Below are positions 7,407 to 15,801 of a stretch of DNA of 51,322 nt, in pieces (within the stretch, counting starts at the first letter, position 1; every line of letters starts with the position of its first letter). This stretch comes from Spirochaetales bacterium. Its GTDB lineage: Bacteria; Spirochaetota; Spirochaetia; Treponematales; UBA12059. Position numbers and translations under genes: made by a program. Where the stretch lies: NCBI GenBank assembly GCA_016926955.1, contig JAFGNN010000063.1:1-51322 (forward strand), read 5' to 3'. A model generated the notes under the pieces. The model ran no database searches, was not told the DNA's origin, and saw only the letters and a list, made by a program, of their open reading frames with translations.

Positions 7407-8441
7407 TCAGTGCCCCGCGTACTCGAAGAGCAGCGCCAGGGTGTTGGCGATGGCGTCCGAATGGGTCCGCTCGTAGCCGTGGCTCGCGTACACGCCGGGC
7501 CCCACGAGGCCGTGGCGCACGTCGTGGCCCGCCTGAAGCGACACATTGGCGTCGGAGGAGTAGCGAGGGTAGACGTCCACGGCAAAGTCGCAACCCGCGC
7601 GCCCGGCTGCCTCGACGAGCGCCTGCGTGACGTCGCGGTCGTAGGGGCCGCCGGAATCCTTGGCGCAGATGGAGACCTGCCGGTCGCTGCACGAGAGGTC
7701 GTCGCCCACGGCGCCCATGTCCACCGAGAGCATCTCGACGGCGCCCTCGGGTATCACCGCGCCGCCGTGCCCGACCTCCTCGTAGGTCGTGAAAAGGAGC
7801 CACACCTTCCGCGCGAGCTTGAGCTCTCCGGCCGCCACGGCCTCCGCGAGGGCGAGGAGGACTCCGGCGCTCGCCTTGTCGTCGAGGTGTCGGCTCTTCA
7901 GGTAGCCGGATTCGGTCAGCGTCGTGCGCGGATCAAGCGAAACGAAGTCCCCCGGGCCGATGCCGAGCTCGCGGACATGGTCCTTTTTCGAAACCTTTTC
8001 GTCGATCACGATCTCGCAGTGCTCGTCGTCGAGCTTCTGCTCCGCGAGCTTCGCGTTGACGTGCACCGAGGCGTCGTTCGGCTGGAGCGTGCCCGAGTAG
8101 CGCCGGCCGTCGCGCGCGTGGATGGTCACGTTCTCGGTCAGCGCGAGGAAATCCGGAAAGCCGCCGATCTTCGCGTAGCGGAGGCGCCCGTTCGACTTGA
8201 CCGAGCGCACCATGAGGCCGAGGGTGTCGATGTGCGCCGCCATGACGAGGGGCCGGCCCTCGCCGCCCAAGTCGACCAGCACCGAACGCTTGACAGTCCG
8301 CTCGCTCGTGAGCCCGGCGGCCTGCAGCGCCTGCTCGACGTATCCTTCCGCCAGCGCGGTGAAGCCCGTCGGGCTCGGCAGGCGGCACAGTTCCATGACG
8401 TGGTGGATGGCGCGATCGACGACGGTCTGGGCTATGTTCAT
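7407..8441 (-). CDS. M42 family metallo-aminopeptidase
   Basis: A cytosolic two-metal aminopeptidase of the TET/deblocking aminopeptidase group, 344 residues. Metal and catalytic motifs appear in order: AAHIDTLG (His70, Asp72), SRHLDDKASAGV, TTYEEVGHGG with the catalytic glutamate pair, LSVDMGA, and SHGYERTH near the end. GGAGG lies five bases before the ATG at 8441. The frame stays open far upstream, but that stretch is the shadow of mglC and is not part of the protein. It sits downstream of mglC after a strong hairpin and upstream of the phosphoribosyltransferase. Confidence 0.93.
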   Translation of the reverse strand: MNIAQTVVDRAIHHVMELCRLPSPTGFTALAEGYVEQALQAAGLTSERTVKRSVLVDLGGEGRPLVMAAHIDTLGLMVRSVKSNGRLRYAKIGGFPDFLALTENVTIHARDGRRYSGTLQPNDASVHVNAKLAEQKLDDEHCEIVIDEKVSKKDHVRELGIGPGDFVSLDPRTTLTESGYLKSRHLDDKASAGVLLALAEAVAAGELKLARKVWLLFTTYEEVGHGGAVIPEGAVEMLSVDMGAVGDDLSCSDRQVSICAKDSGGPYDRDVTQALVEAAGRAGCDFAVDVYPRYSSDANVSLQAGHDVRHGLVGPGVYASHGYERTHSDAIANTLALLFEYAGH

Positions 8442-8483
8442 GCGGACCTCCCCGGTGCCTCGATAGTACACCGGCCCCGGCCC

Positions 8484-8514
8484 GCCGTGGCCCGAAAACG
8501 GTTCGGGCCACGGC
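8484..8514 (-). terminator. Strong hairpin downstream of mglC
   Basis: A perfect 13-bp stem (GCCGTGGCCCGAA and its complement) with a 5-base loop lies 10 bases after the mglC stop. There is no T-run, so it may stabilise the upstream mRNA end or cause partial termination rather than act as a full intrinsic terminator. Confidence 0.6.
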
Positions 8515-8524
8515 CGCGCGGGTC

Positions 8525-9544
8525 TCAGCGCTTCCGCACGTACTTCTGGATGTCGATGGCCACCGCCGCTACGATGATTATGCCTTTGACGATCTGCTGC
8601 CAGTAGGCCGAGACGCCGAGCACCACGAGCCCGTTGTTCAGCACCTCGAAGATGAGCACGCCCGTGATCATGCCCCCGACGGTCCCGATGCCGCCCGAGG
8701 TGGATACCCCGCCGATGACGCAGGCGGCGATCGCGTCGAGCTCGTACATCTGCCCGTAGTTGTTGGTCGCGCCGCCGGTGCGCGCCGCGAGCAGGGCTCC
8801 GGCAAGGCCGTAGAGCAAGCCGCCGAAGGCGTAGACGAGCAGGGTGTTCCGCCACACACTCACGCCGGAAACCACGGCGGCTTCCGGATTCCCGCCGATG
8901 GCGTAGACGTTCTTCCCGAGCCTGGTCCGGTTGAGAATGACGTAGGTGACCAAGGTGACCAAGGCCGCTATCAGGATCAGGTTTGGTATCGTAAGGGTGT
9001 CGCCGGTGCCGATGTTCGTGAAATCCTCGCGGAGCCCGCCGAGCGGCTGCGCGCCCATCGGCGGCCGATCGACGTAGAGCGAGACGGCGCCATAGACGAT
9101 GACCATCATGCCGAGGGTGGCGATGAAGGGCGGCACCTTGAGGAAGGCCACGACCGAGCCGTTGAGAAGCCCGACCAGCAGTCCGACGCCGAGCGCCGCC
9201 AGCACCGGCACGAGGAGCGGCAGCATCGGCAGGTCCTTGAAAAGCTTGCTCGCGTAGTCGTCGCGCTGGGCGAGCGAGGCGGCGACCACGGCCGCGAATC
9301 CGACGGTCCTTCCCGCGGAGAGGTCTGTCCCCCGCATGATCAGGATGCCGCCGACGCCGAGCGCGATGATGGCGCGCACCGAGGAGATGCGCAGGATGTT
9401 GACGAGGTTCTCGGGGTTGAGAAAGCTCGGCCTCGCGGCGCCGATCACGAGGACCAGTCCCAGCAGGACGAGGACGATTGCATTCTTGCTCGCCAGCTCG
9501 GCGATGCTCCGGCGCGGTCCCTCCGCGCGTGCCAGTGTGCTCAT
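8525..9544 (-). CDS. mglC: Galactose/methyl-galactoside ABC transporter permease
   Basis: The membrane subunit of a CUT2-type sugar importer, 339 residues and about ten hydrophobic segments. Recognisable family text includes LSAGRTVGFAAVVAA, PPFIATLGMM, NRTRLGKNVYAIGGN and the cytoplasmic GGVSTSGGIGTVGG. These match the MglC/RbsC family. The gene follows mglA by 21 bases. The naming as mglC rests on the MglB-like binding protein of the same operon. A GGGACAGACCT word falls inside the gene at 9321-9331 and encodes GTDL in a position where family members have similar residues, so it may be chance. Confidence 0.92.
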   Translation of the reverse strand: MSTLARAEGPRRSIAELASKNAIVLVLLGLVLVIGAARPSFLNPENLVNILRISSVRAIIALGVGGILIMRGTDLSAGRTVGFAAVVAASLAQRDDYASKLFKDLPMLPLLVPVLAALGVGLLVGLLNGSVVAFLKVPPFIATLGMMVIVYGAVSLYVDRPPMGAQPLGGLREDFTNIGTGDTLTIPNLILIAALVTLVTYVILNRTRLGKNVYAIGGNPEAAVVSGVSVWRNTLLVYAFGGLLYGLAGALLAARTGGATNNYGQMYELDAIAACVIGGVSTSGGIGTVGGMITGVLIFEVLNNGLVVLGVSAYWQQIVKGIIIVAAVAIDIQKYVRKR

Positions 9545-9565
9545 TGCGATCTCCTTGCCTCGGCC

Positions 9566-11083
9566 TTAGGTCATGAATTGCGTCGCGAGCTCCATGACGC
9601 GCTCCTGGGTCGCGCCCTTCCCGTCGAGGACGCCGGTCGCGCGACCTTCGCACATGACGAGGACCCGGTCCGACATGCCGAGCAGCTCGGGCATCTCGGA
9701 CGAAATCAGGATGATGCTCTTTCCTCGCTTCGCCAGGTCGGCGATGATCGAGTAGATCTCGTACTTGGCGCCGACGTCGATGCCGCGGGTCGGCTCGTCG
9801 AGGATCAGGATGTCCGGATCCGTCAGCAGCCAGCGCGCGAAGATCACCTTCTGCTGGTTGCCTCCGGAGAGGCTCTCGATCTTGGTGTCGTTGCCCGGCG
9901 TCTTGATGCGCAGCAGCTCGACGCTGCGCTGGACGTCCTCGTTCCCGCGGCGCCGGTCCAGCAGGCCGATGCGGTTCACGTAGCGGCGGATGTTCGCGAT
10001 CAAGGTGTTGTCGCGAACTGAGAGCACCGGGAAGATGCCCGTGCTCCGACGCTCTTCGGTCAACAGGGCGAACCCACGCCGCTTGGCCTGTATGGAGTCG
10101 CGGATGCGCACCTCCTCGCCCTTTACCCGTATCCTTCCCGACTTGACCATGCGCAACCCGAAAATCGACTCGACGAGTTCGGTGCGCTGCGCGCCGACAA
10201 GTCCTCCCAGCCCCAGTATCTCGCCTTTCCTCAGCTCGAAACTGACGTCGCGGAACGAGCGGGAATTCGCAGACGTGAGTCCTTCGACCGAGAGCACGAT
10301 CTCTCCCGGCACGTTTTCGCGCGGAGGGAAGCGGTGGGTCAGGTCGCGTCCGACCATGCGGTTGATGATCAGGTCCGTGGTCAACTCGCCCGACGGATAG
10401 GTACCGACGCGTCGGCCGTCGCGCATTATCGTCACCTCATCGGCGATCTCCAGGATCTCTTCCATCTTGTGGGAGATGTAGATGATCGCCCGTCCCTCGG
10501 AGCGGAGCTTCCGGATGATGCCGAACAGGTGCTCTACCTCGAGCTCCGTGAGCGACGAGGTCGGCTCGTCCATGATGATGACCCGCGCGTCGTACGACAC
10601 GGCTCTGGCGATCTCCATGGATTGAATCTTGGAGACAGATAGGGTCTGGACCCAGGCGCGCGGGTCGATGTCGATGGCGAGATCGGCGAAGAGGGCGCGG
10701 GTATCGCGCAGCATCCTGCGGTTATCGACCAGTTTGAAAAGGCCGAGGTTCACGGTCGGATATCGCCCCAGCCAGATGTTCTCCATGACGCTCCGGAAGG
10801 GTACCGGATGCAACTCCTGGTGGATCATCGAAATTCCGGCATCGAGGGCTTGCCGGGCTCCCTGGAAGCTGCGCGGTTTCCCGCTCACTTCGATCGAGCC
10901 TTGGTCGGGCCGGTAGATCCCGAACAGGCATTTCATCAACGTCGACTTGCCTGCCCCGTTTTCGCCCATCAGGGCATGGACGGTGCCGGGCCTCACCTGT
11001 ATGGAGACGTCATCGAGGGCTTTCACGCCGGGAAAGGATTTCGAGATGCCACGCATTTCGACGGCCAGGCTATGCTCGTTCAT
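9566..11083 (-). CDS. mglA: Sugar ABC transporter ATP-binding protein, two nucleotide-binding domains
   Basis: The 505-residue ATPase subunit of the Mgl importer. The first domain has Walker A GENGAGKST, the Q-loop region MIHQEL, a divergent signature LSVSKIQ and Walker B VIIMDEPT. The second has a degenerate Walker A (GGLVGAQRTE), signature LSGGNQQK and Walker B ILILDEPTRGIDVG. One degenerate Walker A is normal in this family. The ATG at 11083 has GAGGAGG about ten bases upstream. Codons upstream of this ATG remain open but fall in a hairpin-rich spacer after mglB and are not coding. Confidence 0.94.
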   Translation of the reverse strand: MNEHSLAVEMRGISKSFPGVKALDDVSIQVRPGTVHALMGENGAGKSTLMKCLFGIYRPDQGSIEVSGKPRSFQGARQALDAGISMIHQELHPVPFRSVMENIWLGRYPTVNLGLFKLVDNRRMLRDTRALFADLAIDIDPRAWVQTLSVSKIQSMEIARAVSYDARVIIMDEPTSSLTELEVEHLFGIIRKLRSEGRAIIYISHKMEEILEIADEVTIMRDGRRVGTYPSGELTTDLIINRMVGRDLTHRFPPRENVPGEIVLSVEGLTSANSRSFRDVSFELRKGEILGLGGLVGAQRTELVESIFGLRMVKSGRIRVKGEEVRIRDSIQAKRRGFALLTEERRSTGIFPVLSVRDNTLIANIRRYVNRIGLLDRRRGNEDVQRSVELLRIKTPGNDTKIESLSGGNQQKVIFARWLLTDPDILILDEPTRGIDVGAKYEIYSIIADLAKRGKSIILISSEMPELLGMSDRVLVMCEGRATGVLDGKGATQERVMELATQFMT

Positions 11084-11155
11084 CGGTGTGGAGCCTCCTC
11101 TCGGTGCGTTTTGAGGACCGCCGGGTCCGCGAATCGCGGGTCCCGGCAAGCTTAC

Positions 11156-11185
11156 GGGGGCGGACGCCTGCCGGCCTCCGCCCCC
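11156..11185 (-). other. Intercistronic hairpin between mglB and mglA (distal)
   Basis: GGGGGCGGA at 11156-11164 pairs with TCCGCCCCC at 11177-11185, with a further GCC/GGC pair inside. No T-run follows. Together with the next hairpin it fills the 175-base mglB-mglA spacer. Confidence 0.6.
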
Positions 11186-11225
11186 CGGGCCCAACCGCGC
11201 CCCTTCGGGCGGTGTCGACCCGTCA

Positions 11226-11248
11226 GGCTCCGTCGCGGGGACGGAGCC
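11226..11248 (-). other. Intercistronic hairpin just after mglB
   Basis: A perfect 9-bp stem (GGCTCCGTC and its complement) with a 5-base loop starts 10 bases after the mglB stop. In many binding-protein operons such stems protect the first cistron and keep its mRNA level above that of the membrane genes. Confidence 0.65.
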
Positions 11249-11258
11249 CGGGAATCGC

Positions 11259-12281
11259 TTACTTGAACGCCTTGTAATTGTCCTTGGTCACCTTCACGTA
11301 GGGAACCCACACATACTTGCCTTTGGGATCGGGCTTGCCGTCCGCGTTGGCGAGAGGGGCCACTGTCGTGGAGGCGGGCTTGCCCAGGGCGAGGCTGTAG
11401 GCGAGCTCGAAAGTCGCGAGACCCTGGCGCTTGGCGTCGTTGAGGACGGTGCCGAGGAGGTATCCCTGCTCGAGCGCGTCGAGGGCGGGCGGGGTGGCGT
11501 CGACGCCGACTACGGGCATGTACTTCCCGTCCTTGAAGTATCCGGCTGCCTTGAGGGCCTCGATTGCGCCGAGGGCCATGTCGTCGTTGTTGGCGAACAC
11601 GACCTCGATCTTCCCGGCGTAGGCGGTAAGCCAGGCCGCCATCTTCTCCTGCGCCTTCGGGCGATCCCACATGGCGGTGTCCTCGGCGAGCTTCTGCACC
11701 TTGATGCCGGCCGCCGTCACGGCCTTGATCGAGAACTCGGTGCGGTACTTCGCGTCGGTGTTGGACGGGTCTCCGATCAGCATGACGTACTGGAGAACCC
11801 CGTCCTTGTTGAGGTCGGCGGAGGGATTCTTCTTCCAATAGTCGGCGACGATCTCGCCTTCCATGGTGCCGGATTCCTGGGCCTTGGCTCCGACATAATA
11901 GGCCATGGCGTACTTGGCCATGTCGGCGGCGGCGGGCTCGCGGTTAAAGAGGACCAGGGGGACCTTCTTCTTGGCGGCTTTCCCGATCAGGACGGAGACG
12001 GCGGAGGGGTCGACCATGTTGATCGCGAGACTCTTCATGCCCTCCACGAGGAACTGGTCGACCTGGTCGTTCTGGCGGGGCTGGTCGTACATGCTGTCCT
12101 GGACGGAAAGGATCGCCTTGCCCTTCGCCGCGGTTTCGATGGTGTTGCGGACGTAGGACATGAAGGTGTCGTCGAACTTGTAGATGCAGACGCCGATCTT
12201 GGGAGCTGTCTGGGCGACCATGCCCACGCCGACGGAGAGGACGAGAACGAGGGCGACGAGGATCGATACGGTACGTTTCAT
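11259..12281 (-). CDS. mglB: Galactose/glucose-type periplasmic binding protein
   Basis: The extracytoplasmic receptor of the Mgl importer, 340 residues. Residues 1 to about 23 form a signal peptide without a lipobox cysteine. The diagnostic feature is the calcium loop DLNKDGVLQ (residues 156-164), which matches the EF-hand-like loop of enterobacterial galactose-binding protein. Other family blocks are LVLFNREP, VFANNDDMALGAIEALKAAG and VVGVDATPPALDAL. GGAGG lies seven bases before the ATG at 12281. The open frame extends upstream into the repeat array but is not coding there. The gene opens the mglBAC operon and is probably controlled by the sensor-kinase-regulator genes next to it. Confidence 0.94.
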   Translation of the reverse strand: MKRTVSILVALVLVLSVGVGMVAQTAPKIGVCIYKFDDTFMSYVRNTIETAAKGKAILSVQDSMYDQPRQNDQVDQFLVEGMKSLAINMVDPSAVSVLIGKAAKKKVPLVLFNREPAAADMAKYAMAYYVGAKAQESGTMEGEIVADYWKKNPSADLNKDGVLQYVMLIGDPSNTDAKYRTEFSIKAVTAAGIKVQKLAEDTAMWDRPKAQEKMAAWLTAYAGKIEVVFANNDDMALGAIEALKAAGYFKDGKYMPVVGVDATPPALDALEQGYLLGTVLNDAKRQGLATFELAYSLALGKPASTTVAPLANADGKPDPKGKYVWVPYVKVTKDNYKAFK

Positions 12282-12343
12282 CTGGTGGCCTCCACGGGTA
12301 GCGACGATTCGCGCGCGCCGAGGGCGCGTGCCGGGACGGATGC

Positions 12344-12373
12344 AGTATCCATCCCGTTTTCGCAAATGGTCAG
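12344..12373 (-). promoter_or_regulatory. Candidate mglB promoter
   Basis: On the minus strand CTGACC, an 18-base spacer and GATACT stand about 65 bases upstream of the mglB start. Each hexamer matches four of six consensus bases, so this is a weak call. Confidence 0.3.
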
Positions 12374-12414
12374 CAGGAAGTAAACGCCGAAGTACCGCAC
12401 TTTTCGGACGCGAC

Positions 12415-12432
12415 CGAGACGGAGCCGTCTCG
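12415..12432. promoter_or_regulatory. Candidate operator upstream of mglB
   Basis: CGAGACGG-AG-CCGTCTCG is a perfect 8-bp inverted repeat with a 2-base centre, about 40 bases upstream of the candidate -35. Its place fits an activator site, but AraC-type regulators more often bind direct repeats, so the binding protein is uncertain. Confidence 0.4.
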
Positions 12433-12500
12433 AATTCAGCACAGTTTCCCTGCGAAGCGGGGAAAGTGCAGACCGCTTGTCCTTCATGCCACGGGTTCGG

Positions 12501-12540
12501 ACATCGAGGGACATCGAGGGACATCGAGGGACATCGAGGG
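12501..12540 (+). repeat. Four tandem copies of ACATCGAGGG
   Basis: Four perfect 10-bp repeats run directly into the first GGGACAGACCTTG word of the adjacent array. The last GGG is shared, suggesting slippage growth from the edge of the word. Confidence 0.9.
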
Positions 12541-12684
12541 ACAGACCTTGGGGGGCAGCAGTCGAGGGACAGACCTTGCCAGTCGAGGGACAGACCTTGC
12601 GAGAATTCCAGGTGACGAGAGACAGACCTTGCGAGAATTCCAGGTGACGAGGGACAGACCTTGCCAGTTGGGGGACAGACCTTG
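12538..12684 (+). repeat. Array of six GGGACAGACCTTG words upstream of mglB
   Basis: Copies start at 12538, 12566, 12587, 12619 (one mismatch), 12651 and 12672; spacing is 28, 21, 32, 32 and 21 bp. A 32-bp unit beginning with the mismatch copy is duplicated. The 428-base spacer 12282-12709 holds this array, the 10-bp repeats, the candidate operator and the candidate mglB promoter, and no gene. Confidence 0.9.
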
Positions 12685-12709
12685 CCGGGTTCGCGATGGA
12701 GGGGATCCC

Positions 12710-14329
12710 TCAATCCTCGGCGTCATCCCTCAGATCGCCGCCCGTCATGTGCGAGCCCTGCGCCAAGCTTTCCCGACCCAAGCCGGAACCGTAGGCGCTC
12801 GGCGTCATGCCGGTAGCCTTCTTGAACAGTCGCGCGAAATAGTTGGGATCCGGGTAGCCGCAAGACGCGCTCACTTCCTTGATCGTCCAATCCGGCTTGG
12901 ATAGCAGCTCACGGGCGAGCTCGATCCGTCGGTCGATGAGCAATTCAGTGAAGCCCTTCCCGGTCTCTTCCGCAAAGGACCGCGAAAGCCTTCCGGGCGA
13001 GATGCCCACCGCGTCCGCGCATGCCTCGAGTCCCAACCCTTTCCGGAAATTCGAGCCGATCCAGGCCATGGCGCGAGCCACCGGTGGCGAGTACGGAGGC
13101 GAGCTCGCCATCGACGCGGCGATACGGGCGAGGCGCGAGCGCGCCACGAGCGCGAATGCCTTTCCGGAAAGGATCCCGCACATGCCAGTCGAATCCATCA
13201 AGGACTCAGCCTCGCCAACGTCGATCGCCGAGCGCCGCGCCTGGAACCGCACCGCGGCGCCGAGCAAGGCGGTTACACGGCCAAGCTCGGGGCCGGGTAC
13301 CGCGTCAAGGCGTTCGAGCCGCGCGAGGATGCGTTCCAGCGCCAGCGATGCCCTCGCAGGAGCCGATTCCCGCACCGCGGCAAGGAAAGCCTCGTCGTCT
13401 TCGAAGGGCCATTCGCCTTCCGCCCTTCCGATAGGGCCTGGCGTTCCGGATCCTCCCAGTTTCGCGAGCCCTGCGAGGGCCTCGGCCCATGAACGCCCGG
13501 CCTCTTCGACCGGACAGGGCGCGCCGGCCGCTATGGCCAGATAGCCACGTTCGAGTTCAGCGCCGAAATCGCGGCCGATCGCGACGAGCAGTTCGTCGAG
13601 CCGGGACCGCGTCGCCATTTCGTCGCGACCAGCCACGAGGACGGGAGCGATGTCGGCCGAAAGCGGTCCGATGAAAGAACGGGTCCGGAAGCGCAGCATG
13701 GTGCGGAACTGAAGGTAGTTTTCGAGAGTGGATCCCTGTGGCTTCCCCTCCGCTTCCGCTCCGGAGCGGGTGAAGGACGTCGCGACGACGGCCGCCCAGC
13801 CCCCCGCGATGCCGAGTTCCGCGAGCGCCGCCGCCTGTTCCGGTCCTGAAGCCCCGAGCATGAGACCTGCGAGGAAGGAGGATTCGACGAAGCGACGAAG
13901 CCGTTCCTCACTCTCCCGATGCTCCATTTCGCGCTCTTCGAGTACCCTGAGCCGCTCGAGGAAAGCCGCTGCCGAGCGCAGGGTCCTGCCGAGCTCCTCG
14001 CGCGTTACGGGCTTGAGCAGATAGCCGACTATGCCGAGGTCGACAGCCTCACGCGCCACGTCGAAACGTTCGTACGCCGTCATAAGGACGAAGGCCGCGC
14101 CGCAGCCGCGCTCGCGCAGCTCCCGCACAGCCTCGAGGCCCGTGATTCCCGGCATGTTGACGTCCATCAACACGATGTCGGGCGAGGTCCCGGCAACGCG
14201 CTCGACGGCCTCGCGGCCCGAGGCCGCCGCCCCGACCACCGCGAACTCGGTCGCCAGATCCTGCTCCACCATCATCGAGACGCACTCGACCACCGGACGT
14301 TCGTCGTCCACGACGAAGATGCGGTTCAC
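12710..14329 (-). CDS. YesN-type response regulator, AraC-family output
   Basis: A transcription regulator of 539 residues. The N-terminal receiver domain starts MNRIFVVDDERP; the phosphoacceptor is Asp56 in DIVLMDVNMPG, and a C-terminal KPVTREEL follows. A long middle region lacks a clear family. The last ~110 residues are an AraC double helix-turn-helix (SPGRLSRSFAEETGKGF and the terminal GYPDPNYFARLFKKATGMTPSAY). The GTG at 14329 overlaps the kinase stop (GTGA), and the protein then begins at the usual receiver-domain start; an upstream ATG at 14362 would add 11 residues and is less likely. The mglBAC operon lies next downstream, the likely target. Confidence 0.9.
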   Translation of the reverse strand: MNRIFVVDDERPVVECVSMMVEQDLATEFAVVGAAASGREAVERVAGTSPDIVLMDVNMPGITGLEAVRELRERGCGAAFVLMTAYERFDVAREAVDLGIVGYLLKPVTREELGRTLRSAAAFLERLRVLEEREMEHRESEERLRRFVESSFLAGLMLGASGPEQAAALAELGIAGGWAAVVATSFTRSGAEAEGKPQGSTLENYLQFRTMLRFRTRSFIGPLSADIAPVLVAGRDEMATRSRLDELLVAIGRDFGAELERGYLAIAAGAPCPVEEAGRSWAEALAGLAKLGGSGTPGPIGRAEGEWPFEDDEAFLAAVRESAPARASLALERILARLERLDAVPGPELGRVTALLGAAVRFQARRSAIDVGEAESLMDSTGMCGILSGKAFALVARSRLARIAASMASSPPYSPPVARAMAWIGSNFRKGLGLEACADAVGISPGRLSRSFAEETGKGFTELLIDRRIELARELLSKPDWTIKEVSASCGYPDPNYFARLFKKATGMTPSAYGSGLGRESLAQGSHMTGGDLRDDAED

Positions 14330-15801
14330 GATGCGCCATCCGCGAGCGGCAAATGGACGCACACCGTCGTACCTCGGCCCGAGGCGCTGTCGATGACGAC
14401 CCTGCCCTTCCCGCCCGAGGCCAGACGAACCCGCCGCATGACGTTCCGAAGCCCTATCCCGCCTTCGCCGATCGATTCCGTACCGTCCCCCTCATCCTCG
14501 AGCCCGGCGAGGGTCGCCTCGTCCATGCCCGTTCCGGTATCCTCGACCGCGAGCAGGACCTCGCCCCCCTCGACGCGTGCGCTGACGCGCACCTCGCCGC
14601 CTCGCTCGAGCCCCTTGAAACCGTGCGTCACCGCGTTCTCGACCAAGGGCTGGAGCACCAGGGCGGGGGTCTTGACGGCGAGGGCATCGGCCTCCGATCG
14701 GATCACGAAGGCAAAGCGCTCTCCGAAACGAAGCCTGAGCAGCCATACATAACGCTCGACGCAGGCGATCTCGTCGGCCACCACCACCGAGCGCGATGGG
14801 GAACGTAGCGCGTATCGGATAAAAAGACCGAGCTTTTCCATGAACTCACCGGTACTCTTCGCCCGTTCGACGAGAGCCAACTGCATGCCCGCGTTGAGCG
14901 TGTTGTACAGGAAGTGGGGGTTTATCTGGGCTTGCAGCGCGAGGAGCTCGGCGTCCTTGAGCTTGCGGTCCATGTCGACAAGCCTCAGGTCTTCCTCTAT
15001 CAGGCGACGCTCCATCTCGGCCTTGGACTTGAGCTCGTCGAAGGAAGAGCGGACGCTCCTCCTCATCTCCTCGAAAGCTTCGGCCATCGTGACCAGCTCC
15101 TCGGCAGCCTCGATGCGGGGCAATTCGCGTCCGTAGTCGCCGCGCGCGATGGCGCGGGCCGAGTCGGCCAAGGTCGATAGCGTGCCGGTCATGCCCCAGA
15201 CGTAGTGGACGTACACCGTGAATGCCAGCAAGGCTGCGGCGAGTGCGAGCACCGCGTTAGTCGCGACTATCGAGCCGATCCGCGACTCGAAGCCGGAGTA
15301 CGCCACGATCGACGCCGACAGGTTCCGGCGTTCAATCCGCTCGATCACCGCCTGCGAAAGCTCGACGGTGCGCACGGCGCTCTCGTATCCGGCAGCGAAC
15401 GTGGCGATATGGCCGGAGGCCTTCGCCGCGACCGCGGCGTCCGCATCAAGGAGGAAACGGCCGACGAGGCCCGCGAGCTGGCGTTGGAGCAACATGATTT
15501 CGTCTCGATGCACTCTCCTTTCGATATGGGAGGTCCGGTCAACGAGGATGGCCGCGTTGCGGCGGTAAGAGGCCAGGTAGTCCTCGCTCCGTGAGGACAG
15601 GTAGCCTGAGAGGGCGGAGCTGGCCCCATCGAGCCCGGCGCGGATATCTTCGATCAGCTGGTTCCGCCTGAACAGCAATCCAAGGCTCCGCGACAGCTCA
15701 CCGGTCGCGAAACCCGTATAAAGCGTTGCGGCGCCGACCACGGCAAGCATGAACACCGTGACCGCGGTCATCCGGGCGCGAAGGCTCGATGAGCGCTTCA
15801 T
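14326..15801 (-). CDS. LytS/YesM-type sensor histidine kinase
   Basis: A membrane kinase of 491 residues. TM1 is near residues 11-33 and TM2 near 181-203. Between them lies a mostly helical extracytoplasmic region of about 150 residues, then HAMP (ADSARAIARGDYG), a coiled segment and the His_kinase block LLALQAQINPHFLYNTLN with phosphoacceptor His296. The ATPase domain has the N-box LVENAVTHGF, DTGTGM and GIGLRNV motifs intact. ATGA overlaps join it to the sensor gene upstream and GTGA to the regulator downstream. It most likely receives its signal from the binding protein encoded just before it rather than binding sugar itself. Confidence 0.92.
   Translation of the reverse strand: MKRSSSLRARMTAVTVFMLAVVGAATLYTGFATGELSRSLGLLFRRNQLIEDIRAGLDGASSALSGYLSSRSEDYLASYRRNAAILVDRTSHIERRVHRDEIMLLQRQLAGLVGRFLLDADAAVAAKASGHIATFAAGYESAVRTVELSQAVIERIERRNLSASIVAYSGFESRIGSIVATNAVLALAAALLAFTVYVHYVWGMTGTLSTLADSARAIARGDYGRELPRIEAAEELVTMAEAFEEMRRSVRSSFDELKSKAEMERRLIEEDLRLVDMDRKLKDAELLALQAQINPHFLYNTLNAGMQLALVERAKSTGEFMEKLGLFIRYALRSPSRSVVVADEIACVERYVWLLRLRFGERFAFVIRSEADALAVKTPALVLQPLVENAVTHGFKGLERGGEVRVSARVEGGEVLLAVEDTGTGMDEATLAGLEDEGDGTESIGEGGIGLRNVMRRVRLASGGKGRVVIDSASGRGTTVCVHLPLADGAS

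Noticed and set aside
7407-9653. A single 748-codon minus-strand frame
   Set aside because: Only the part from 8441 down is the peptidase; the rest overlaps mglC in another frame, so this is not a fusion.
8525-12281. Ribose (rbs) rather than galactose (mgl) importer
   Set aside because: The binding protein has the DLNKDG calcium loop of the galactose-binding type, which ribose-binding proteins lack.
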